NCBI GenBank assembly: GCA_051745935.1
Contig: JBNJEM010000584.1
Span: 1 to 5,074, forward strand
Source of the DNA: JBNJEM01 sp051745935
GTDB taxonomy: Bacteria; Planctomycetota; Planctomycetia; Pirellulales; Pirellulaceae
Length of the DNA: 5,074 nt
Reading direction: 5' to 3'
Shown: piece by piece, positions 1 through 4,377 of the stretch
Layout of the letters: each line of letters opens with the position of its first letter
Numbering within the stretch: position 1 is the stretch's first letter
Notes under the pieces: generated by a model
What the model saw: only the letters and a program-made list of their open reading frames with translations
Told to the model about the DNA's origin: nothing
Databases searched by the model: none
Position numbers and translations under genes: made by a program

Positions 1-119
1 CCGGCCGCGCTGTCGTCCCCCGTTTTGGCCACGTGAATCTCCCGTGCGGATCCGGTCGAGATTCCAACAACTACAACCATCAGATACATCGACCAGACGT
101 CCAAGTTTCCAAGCTTCAT
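1..119 (-). CDS. N-terminus of a secreted protein, probably right-handed parallel beta-helix family (partial)
   Basis: This reading frame starts at ATG (119-117) and runs off the left edge after 39 codons, so only the N-terminus is visible. Residues 11-22 (MYLMVVVVGIST) are a hydrophobic signal-peptide core, and a likely signal peptidase I site follows GSA (residues 23-25). The mature start, REIHVAKTGDDSAAG, matches the opening strand commonly seen in secreted right-handed beta-helix, pectate-lyase-like proteins ([YIF]-[HYV]-VA-x-x-G-[DN]-D-x-x-x-G, usually followed by a PF-x-T segment that would lie outside the window). An AAAGG motif lies 9 bases upstream of this ATG. ATGs at residues 11 and 14 are alternative starts, but both would shorten or remove the signal peptide. 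Members of this family often bind or cleave polysaccharides, though many have no known activity. The secreted nature is fairly secure; the beta-helix assignment rests on about 14 residues. Confidence 0.6.
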   Translation of the reverse strand, partial: MKLGNLDVWSMYLMVVVVGISTGSAREIHVAKTGDDSAA

Positions 120-358
120 CGTTCAGTGCCTTTCTCGAATGCCACGATCCATCCGTGTGCCGTGTTATCAGCGCACATACTGAGGACCATCACCCGCTCA
201 TGATCGTACGACGTCGCCATCGACGCTGCAACAAGGCCAGTCAGTTTTTCATTCCAACGAGCCATGTTTAGCCATATCAGCCGCCGAAACGAGGACGGTC
301 CCCCTCGTTGCGGCGTTATCGCGTTATCACGGGCGATCAACGCCAGGGTTTTCCCCAA
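116..358 (-). CDS. Unidentified minus-strand reading frame, doubtful gene
   Basis: The frame is free of stops from 472 down to the TGA at 118-116. A TTG start at 358 would give 80 residues, and an ATG at 265 would give 49 residues (beginning MARWNEKLTGLV). I recognise no family, and neither start has a convincing ribosome binding site. In its favour, its TGA overlaps the ATG of the beta-helix-like gene as ATGA, the same coupling seen in the oxidoreductase operon of this window, and no other convincing gene occupies the stretch. Against it, stop-free runs of this size are common in GC-rich DNA, and residues 1-30 show no recognisable fold or motif. It could be a small leader gene, a decayed gene tail, or noncoding. 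Confidence 0.18.
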   Translation of the reverse strand: MGKTLALIARDNAITPQRGGPSSFRRLIWLNMARWNEKLTGLVAASMATSYDHERVMVLSMCADNTAHGWIVAFEKGTER

Positions 359-513
359 GGCCTGGGCAAGTTTGGCGAGGTATTCGCGGAACGGAATCCC
401 AAGCCCGCGCCGCGGATAAAATGGCGGATCAAATCCGGGACCAGACGTGTCACGGCAACCTCCGATAATGGACTACGAGTCAGCCATTGAATAACCATTC
501 ACGGAGGTGGCAT
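120..513. other. Divergent intergenic region between the beta-helix-like gene and the WYL gene
   Basis: This stretch separates two genes that point away from each other, so it should contain a promoter for each. I see no confident sigma-70 hexamer pair, tRNA, terminator or mobile-element end. Apart from the doubtful minus-strand frame described separately, only a strong ribosome binding site at the right end stands out. A 10-base direct repeat, GACCAGACGT, occurs at 439-448 here and at 91-100 inside the neighbouring gene; this is probably coincidence. Confidence 0.5.
503..507 (+). promoter_or_regulatory. Ribosome binding site fixing the WYL gene start
   Basis: A perfect GGAGG core lies six bases upstream of the ATG at 514. 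It decides the start against an in-frame upstream initiation at 487, which would place this motif inside the coding region and has no ribosome binding site of its own. Confidence 0.8.
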
Positions 514-759
514 ATGAGACATCTGATCCATCGCGCCATGCATCAGTCGGATGATTTGGTGATCGAATTTGACTACCGCGACGCGCGGGGCGCGGTAACT
601 CGTCGAGTCGTCAGTCCGATTTGCTTCCTGAATCCCGGCCGGTTCCTCGCGCTCTGCCTGAGCCGGGAAGAACCTCGCCAGTTCTATTTGGACCGCTGCC
701 GCAACATGGCACTGAAACCGGCCGCCGACTACGTGATGCCGGTCCCCATGGCCTGTTGA
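514..759 (+). CDS. Small stand-alone WYL-domain protein (81 residues)
   Basis: Nearly the whole protein matches the beta-strand core of a WYL domain. Residues 15-24 (LVIEFDYRDA) correspond to the I-x-Y-x-D strand. Residues 25-40 carry the G-x-x-T-R-R-V-V-x-P turn. Residues 44-50 (FLALCLS) replace the name-giving W-Y-L strand, and residues 57-63 (FYLDRCR) match the F-x-L-D-R-I/C motif that lines the ligand pocket. WYL domains usually sit behind a helix-turn-helix in transcription factors that sense nucleic acid or nucleotide ligands, including regulators of CRISPR and phage defence. Here there is no DNA-binding domain, no signal peptide and no partner gene, so the protein is a lone domain, presumably cytoplasmic. 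Its role is unknown; a small ligand- or RNA-binding function would be inference. It converges on the iron-sulfur protein gene with a 149-base gap, in which I found no clear terminator hairpin. Confidence 0.8.
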   Translation: MRHLIHRAMHQSDDLVIEFDYRDARGAVTRRVVSPICFLNPGRFLALCLSREEPRQFYLDRCRNMALKPAADYVMPVPMAC

Positions 760-908
760 ATGCCACCTTTCCAAAACGATTGCCGAGTCGTCACGTGTTG
801 GAGATCCGGTCGGCTTTGCGTGGTCGGTTTTCCCCCTGGAACTCGCTCAACGATTCCCGATCCGATCAATGACCGTTTGTTGGCGTCCATCAGCAATTCA
901 GGCCTTCG

Positions 909-2234
909 CTACTGGCGTACGCTGACGATTTCAAGGGCTTTCCGTTCGGGCACGCCGGGGTCTTCTTCTCGCTCCCAGTGGTTCGTCCCCGGACAGCGTG
1001 GCCGACACGCTCCGCAGCCGTTGCATCTTCCCTCATCGATGACCGGAACTTGGCAATACAACGCTTCCGACCAGCGATAGTCAATGGCATCGTAAGGACA
1101 CTCTCTTTTGCAGATCCGACATTCCTGGTCGTAATACAGAACGCACAGTTCCATCTCCAGTCGAGCCACTCCGATTTTTCGCCGGTTCTTTTCTTTGAGC
1201 GTCAGCGGTTGAATAGCGCCGCTCGGACAAACCTGGTTGCAGCGTCGGCATGTCTTTTCGCACGCGCCACCGTTGCTGAAATCGACATGGGGTACGGCAA
1301 ACGTCTCCCAGCTCGTGGCGCTTTCGTCGGGACGCAGTATGCGAGTGGGACAGACGGCCATGCAGCCGCCACAGCGAATGCAGAGGGAAAAGAACGGGGG
1401 ACTTGCGCGGGCACCCGGAGGGCGCAATCGCGCGCGGCGAACTTTGCCGGCTCGCGGACGGCGCACGCCAAGATACACCCCCGCGGCGCCCAGCACGGCA
1501 AACGTTCCATGGACCAGAAAACGTCTTCTCCTCGACCGCGACATTCCATCGGTCCGGACGCCATTCCTTTCTCCGTGCGCGTGTTGCGATTTTTTCAACG
1601 TTTTCAGTGGCCCGTGCAAGAAATCCTGCGTCGCGCCGAGAGGACAGGTTTTCAAGCACCATAGGCCAGGCAGAAAAATGGAGCTCATCAGAACCAGGAT
1701 CCCCAGATACGCCAAGGCCGGATACGAATAGCCGTGACATAGGCCGGAGAAGATCACCAATGGATCGAAACACAACAACAATGGCATTTCGAGGAGTGCC
1801 AGGAAAAGGGCGGCCAAGACAATGATTCCGCCAAACGCCGGCAACCGAGCGACCCATCGACGTCCCGGCCGAAAGTGGCCCAGCACATCGTGGAGCGTCC
1901 CCAACGGACAAGCGTAACGACAGAACCATCGTGGTCGCCATGCACCAAGAAGAAGGACCGGTACGGCAAAAAGCGAGACCACCATGACCGCGCGGGCCGC
2001 GATGCTCCTTCCGATCGCCAAGAAGGGGCTCGCCGAAGGCAGGAGCAGAGGCACCCGATCGCCGGGAATCGACGAGGTCGCGGCAAGCACGGCCAGGGCC
2101 AGAAACACGGACCGGGCAATCCATCTCGGCACGTTCGCCCGGCCTGGTCTTGGGCGTCCAGGGTCCCGTTTCTCCTCGTCCCGCGGCCCACCGGGGCCGT
2201 CTGCTTGAACGCCCTCTTCGGCGAGATCGTTCAT
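909..2234 (-). CDS. NapH-NapG-like fusion: membrane-bound multi-cluster 4Fe-4S electron-transfer protein
   Basis: The product (441 residues) combines two modules. The NapH-like part has four predicted membrane segments (about 39-55, 82-98, 132-150 and 171-189) and two CX3CP motifs, CRYACPLG (C105, C109) and CLKTCPLG (C193, C197), which in NapH face the cytoplasm. A linker leads to SRSRRRRFLVHGTFAVLGA (residues 232-250), resembling the twin-arginine leader of NapG but internal. The NapG-like ferredoxin domain follows with four cysteine sets: 285/288/291/295, 325/329/332/336, 364/372/375/379 and 404/407/410/414, enough for four [4Fe-4S] clusters. In the known Nap system NapH and NapG are separate proteins that move electrons from quinol to a periplasmic enzyme. 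Topology predicts that the ferredoxin domain lies outside. The ATG at 2234 overlaps the TGA of the upstream oxidoreductase gene (ATGA), with AGGGGG ten bases before it, implying translational coupling. An in-frame extension to 2474 is rejected because it lies inside the upstream gene and is low-complexity. The electron-transfer role is well supported; the direction and partner are inferred. Confidence 0.88.
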   Translation of the reverse strand: MNDLAEEGVQADGPGGPRDEEKRDPGRPRPGRANVPRWIARSVFLALAVLAATSSIPGDRVPLLLPSASPFLAIGRSIAARAVMVVSLFAVPVLLLGAWRPRWFCRYACPLGTLHDVLGHFRPGRRWVARLPAFGGIIVLAALFLALLEMPLLLCFDPLVIFSGLCHGYSYPALAYLGILVLMSSIFLPGLWCLKTCPLGATQDFLHGPLKTLKKSQHAHGERNGVRTDGMSRSRRRRFLVHGTFAVLGAAGVYLGVRRPRAGKVRRARLRPPGARASPPFFSLCIRCGGCMAVCPTRILRPDESATSWETFAVPHVDFSNGGACEKTCRRCNQVCPSGAIQPLTLKEKNRRKIGVARLEMELCVLYYDQECRICKRECPYDAIDYRWSEALYCQVPVIDEGRCNGCGACRPRCPGTNHWEREEDPGVPERKALEIVSVRQ

Positions 2235-3577
2235 CCGAGATAGGCCCCCTGTTGTTTCAGAAGGGCTTGCAGCTCGGGAATGTTGACGGCCCTCGTTCGG
2301 CACCCTTGCCGAACTGCCATGGCCGCCGCGCACCCGGCCGCGTGACCGCTGACCCAACAAATGGGAATCACCCGGATCAAATCGGACATCTTCGGTTCTC
2401 CGGATAGTGAACGGCCCGCCGTCAGCAAGTTCTCGACATGGCGCGGTAGCATCGAACCGAGCGGGATCTGCCATGACTGGTGGTTGCCACCCCAGGCGCC
2501 GCCAATGGCGACGCAGTCGTCAAAGGTCCGGTTCCGCTTCACGCCTGCGATCGTCAATGTCTCCGTCCCACTGAGCACGCGGGAAATCCGCGCGCCCAGT
2601 TGAGGTGCCGTTTCCAGCAGATAGACCGATTCGTAGCCTGGGGTGGCGCGAAGTGTCCGTACCTGCTTCCAAATCTGTTGGCGATGCGCCAATTCCAATC
2701 GCGAGAGTTCACGGACGTCGAGCGCGTCGGCGTCCGGGCCATGCATGTTCACCCAGTTGACGCCCGGAATCGGCGTGTGCTTTCCGACATGACGTGGGGG
2801 ACGTCCGGCGGGCCGCTTTTCCTGGTCCACGTCATCGAGGCCGCCAATGCGATATGGCAGCCCCAGATGGTAAATCCTCCGTTCATGCTGGGCGCCGGCC
2901 GCGGCAAAGATATCCCCATCTCCGGTGGTGTCGATCACTTGGTCGGCGAGAATCGCCTGTTTCCCCGACTTACTTTCGAACACCACCCCACGAATGGTGT
3001 CCTCTTCCATGATCGCATCCACGGCCCAGCTGTGCAGAAAGACGTCGATTCCCGCTTCAGTGATCATCTCGACTTGAACGTATTTCAAAGCCTCGGCGTC
3101 CACCGTCGGATTGACTCCGGCACGGCGGTCCACGATGCCATAAGGAACCTCGTCGAGTCGCCGCATGATCTCCTCGCCGATTCCCTGGCAAACCTGCTTC
3201 TTGCCGGTGACCCAATGTCCCAGGATGATCAGTACCAGGCCTCCGGTGGACAGGCCGCCGAAATGGCCGTACCGTTCGACCAGCGTCACGTTCGCCCCCG
3301 CCCGGCTCGCGCCCAAGGCCGCCGTCACTCCAGCGGGGCCGGCACCGACAACCACCACCTCCGTTTTGTGGATCGTCGGCAACACCTTCCGCGGTTGGAT
3401 GACCTGACCGTTCGCCAGAGTGCACGGTTCCACCCGGCCGCCGTCGACCTTCACGCCTTCCGGGGCGTCGTCGCGGCTGGCCAGATCGGCCAGCACTTCG
3501 CGTCCCCCCGTCGCCCCCGCCGCCCCGATCGCGCCCATCATTGCCAACCACTGCCGCCGCGTAATGTGTATCCCCAT
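2231..3577 (-). CDS. Tat-exported FAD-dependent oxidoreductase (FAD_oxidored family)
   Basis: The 448-residue product begins with a twin-arginine signal: TRRQW at residues 6-10, then a hydrophobic stretch LAMMGAIGAAGATG. This implies export of a folded, cofactor-loaded flavoprotein. The FAD-binding Rossmann motif is VVVVGAGPAG (residues 74-83), with the matching acidic end of the second strand at E101. DTTGDGD (216-222) is the second dinucleotide motif characteristic of this family. Near the C-terminus, IPLGSMLP (371-378), NLLTAGRSLSGE (383-394) and SGHAAGCAAAMAV (410-422) are the usual FAD_oxidored closing motifs, so the protein looks complete. The start is ATG 3577, preceded by GGGAG; a longer frame to 3670 lacks these signals and would bury the Tat motif. 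It is first in an operon with the NapH-NapG-like gene, which probably supplies or accepts its electrons. Related planctomycete proteins are mostly uncharacterised, so the substrate cannot be given. Confidence 0.9.
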   Translation of the reverse strand: MGIHITRRQWLAMMGAIGAAGATGGREVLADLASRDDAPEGVKVDGGRVEPCTLANGQVIQPRKVLPTIHKTEVVVVGAGPAGVTAALGASRAGANVTLVERYGHFGGLSTGGLVLIILGHWVTGKKQVCQGIGEEIMRRLDEVPYGIVDRRAGVNPTVDAEALKYVQVEMITEAGIDVFLHSWAVDAIMEEDTIRGVVFESKSGKQAILADQVIDTTGDGDIFAAAGAQHERRIYHLGLPYRIGGLDDVDQEKRPAGRPPRHVGKHTPIPGVNWVNMHGPDADALDVRELSRLELAHRQQIWKQVRTLRATPGYESVYLLETAPQLGARISRVLSGTETLTIAGVKRNRTFDDCVAIGGAWGGNHQSWQIPLGSMLPRHVENLLTAGRSLSGEPKMSDLIRVIPICWVSGHAAGCAAAMAVRQGCRTRAVNIPELQALLKQQGAYLG

Positions 3578-3584
3578 CGCTAAA

Positions 3585-3589
3585 CTCCC
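3585..3589 (-). promoter_or_regulatory. Ribosome binding site of the Tat oxidoreductase gene
   Basis: The minus strand reads GGGAG here, seven bases upstream of ATG 3577. Together with the Tat motif that begins directly after that ATG, it selects this start over the upstream in-frame candidates. Confidence 0.75.
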
Positions 3590-3611
3590 AAACAACCATT
3601 GGTAAAACAGC

Positions 3612-3640
3612 ATTCTGACGCGAAACCGGTCCAGATGCAA
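3612..3640 (-). promoter_or_regulatory. Candidate sigma-70-type promoter of the oxidoreductase operon with a half-conserved ACCGGT palindrome in its spacer
   Basis: On the minus strand, TTGCAT (3640-3635) and CAGAAT (3617-3612) are separated by exactly 17 bases, and transcription would begin roughly 28 bases before the start codon. The hexamers match the consensus only in part (3 of 6 and 4 of 6). The spacer contains AAACCGGTCC (3623-3632, plus-strand reading), which shares the AAACCGGT half of the two perfect palindromes at 4229-4273. That position suits repression by the same regulator. Both the promoter and the shared control are inferences. Confidence 0.3.
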
Positions 3641-3764
3641 GCGCGGGGCGCGACCGCGCGATCGCGGCACCGGGCGGTGGTCCGCGACCTCTACGATGGG
3701 GGACGCCCACGAGCTCTAAATCAGCGAGCACGATTGTGCGACATGTTCACGTTACTCGCGCGTT

Positions 3765-3804
3765 TTGGTGCTTGGTGCTTGGTGCTTGGTGCTTGGTGCT
3801 TGGT
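3765..3804. repeat. Heptanucleotide tandem repeat (TTGGTGC, five full copies plus TTGGT)
   Basis: Five perfect head-to-tail copies of TTGGTGC occupy 3765-3799, followed by a partial copy to 3804. Degenerate GGT-rich sequence continues to about 3840 (for example TTGGTGA at 3814-3820). A 7-base unit is not a multiple of three, so a protein reading of it repeats every 21 bases (KHQAPST on the minus strand). The copy number may vary between strains by replication slippage. It lies in noncoding DNA about 190 bases upstream of the oxidoreductase operon start codon. Confidence 0.9.
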
Positions 3805-3951
3805 TCGTAGTGGTTGGTGATTTCGAGCGTGGTGCACGGTTTGTCCGACATTGGGAAGGTGGAAGTGCCTCCCTTCCGCCAGGGGCGCCGCATCATCTGC
3901 ACGGTCGAATCCGCACGGTCGCACCCAAGTAAATGGCATGCTGGGCCGTTC

Positions 3952-4042
3952 CGCTGAGCCACAACCTGTACTACTCCAAGTGCTGGAACACGGCACTGGT
4001 GCGGAACCTGTGGCTCCGCAGCGCGTCGATTGATGCGCTGCG
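3952..4042. other. Structured element with two mutually exclusive long stems (possible RNA or repeat element)
   Basis: Three pairings are visible. Stem A joins 3952-3963 to 4009-4023 with 12 Watson-Crick pairs and a single 3-base bulge (4016-4018). Inside it, 3979-3985 pairs with 3991-3997 around a 5-base loop. Stem B joins 4017-4027 to 4032-4042 with 11 pairs (one G-T) around the tetraloop GATT. Stems A and B share bases 4019-4023 and cannot form together, an arrangement typical of switching RNA leaders but also able to arise in imperfect inverted-repeat elements. No T-run follows stem B on either strand, so it is not an obvious intrinsic terminator. The strand and function are unknown. Confidence 0.45.
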
Positions 4043-4228
4043 AAGACACTCAACTCACGCCATCTCAAGCGGACGGATACGGCTGAGCTCGGCACGACGG
4101 TCCCTCGCAAAACAAAGACAAGCCCCGAACCACCGTCTTCCCAACCCTGTCAAAACAAAGGACTTGCACCACCTTCGCCATGCCGGTACCCTGAAACCGT
4201 CGACCCTCGTGGGAGTACGCGGAGCGAG

Positions 4229-4273
4229 AAACCGGTTTTGTTAGCGGCTGTAAGATCGTTCCCAAACCGGTTT
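4229..4273. promoter_or_regulatory. Pair of AAACCGGTTT palindromes, candidate LacI-family operator
   Basis: The perfect 10-base palindrome AAACCGGTTT occurs at 4229-4238 and again at 4264-4273, 35 bases centre to centre, and both copies are followed by a further T. The central CG step flanked by AAAC and GTTT is characteristic of operators bound by LacI/GalR-family dimers. The pair lies about 105 to 150 bases upstream of the rightward oxidoreductase start, so it could control that gene. A half-conserved third copy at 3623-3632 lies in the putative promoter of the leftward operon. No regulator gene is in the window, so the binding protein is inferred only from site shape. Confidence 0.5.
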
Positions 4274-4365
4274 TCCACCGGCGCGTGGCCGGGGGGCCTT
4301 CGTAAACGCCACGGCGATCTCTTGGCAGATGCTTAACTCAACACAATGCAATGGCAACGAACAAC

Positions 4366-4371
4366 AAGGGG
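4366..4371 (+). promoter_or_regulatory. Ribosome binding site of the rightward oxidoreductase gene
   Basis: AAGGGG lies six bases before ATG 4378. It favours this start over an in-frame ATG at 4351, which has no purine-rich motif upstream and would prepend nine polar residues to the signal peptide. Confidence 0.65.
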
Positions 4372-4377
4372 AACTTC

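Larger units (their letters stand above)
3578..4377. other. Long divergent intergenic region between two FAD-oxidoreductase genes
   Basis: This 800-base stretch has no convincing gene on either strand. The open frames crossing it have low-complexity or Arg/Ser/Pro/His-rich translations, lack ribosome binding sites, and one of them simply translates the tandem repeat. From left to right it contains the candidate operon promoter, the heptanucleotide repeat, a 9-base direct repeat GCACGGTCG (3899-3907 and 3913-3921), the structured element around 3952-4042, and the twin palindromes at 4229-4273. A TTGGCA at 4322-4327 is a good -35 match for the rightward gene, but I found no acceptable -10 at normal spacing. 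Confidence 0.6.

Noticed and set aside
760..908. Bidirectional terminator between the converging WYL and iron-sulfur genes
   Set aside because: A terminator is expected here, but I found no inverted repeat of useful length with a T-run on either strand.
978..1664. A 228-residue plus-strand open frame opposite the iron-sulfur protein gene
   Set aside because: The opposite strand carries the regular cysteine motifs of a ferredoxin domain; this frame has none and is an antisense shadow.
1081..2124. A 347-residue minus-strand frame overlapping the iron-sulfur protein gene in another phase
   Set aside because: It is the same DNA in a shifted phase; the translation is low-complexity and lacks any motif, while the chosen frame carries membrane segments and all cluster ligands.
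2235..2474. 80-residue N-terminal extension of the iron-sulfur protein
   Set aside because: It lies wholly within the upstream oxidoreductase gene. The ATG at 2234 forms an ATGA overlap with that gene's stop and has AGGGGG upstream, which is a better start.
2480..3583. A 367-residue plus-strand open frame opposite the Tat oxidoreductase gene
   Set aside because: It is antisense to a gene with clear FAD motifs. Its translation is rich in Arg, His and Pro, has no recognisable domain and no ribosome binding site, as expected for the complementary strand of a GC-rich gene.
3578..3670. 31-residue N-terminal extension of the Tat oxidoreductase
   Set aside because: It would bury the twin-arginine signal inside the protein and cover the GGGAG ribosome binding site and candidate promoter.
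3765..3804. CRISPR-like array
   Set aside because: The units are 7 bases, contiguous and without spacers; no cas gene is present.
4017..4042. Intrinsic terminator
   Set aside because: The stem is strong, but no T-run follows on either strand, and neither flanking gene is transcribed toward it.
3952..4042. Integron attC site
   Set aside because: An imperfect inverted repeat with a bulge resembles attC folding, but I could not find the paired RYYYAAC and GTTRRRY core sites at its ends, nor a cassette layout.
3721..4110. Minus-strand frame with repeated KHQAPST residues
   Set aside because: The repeat is just the translation of the 7-base tandem array. No start signal or family is visible.
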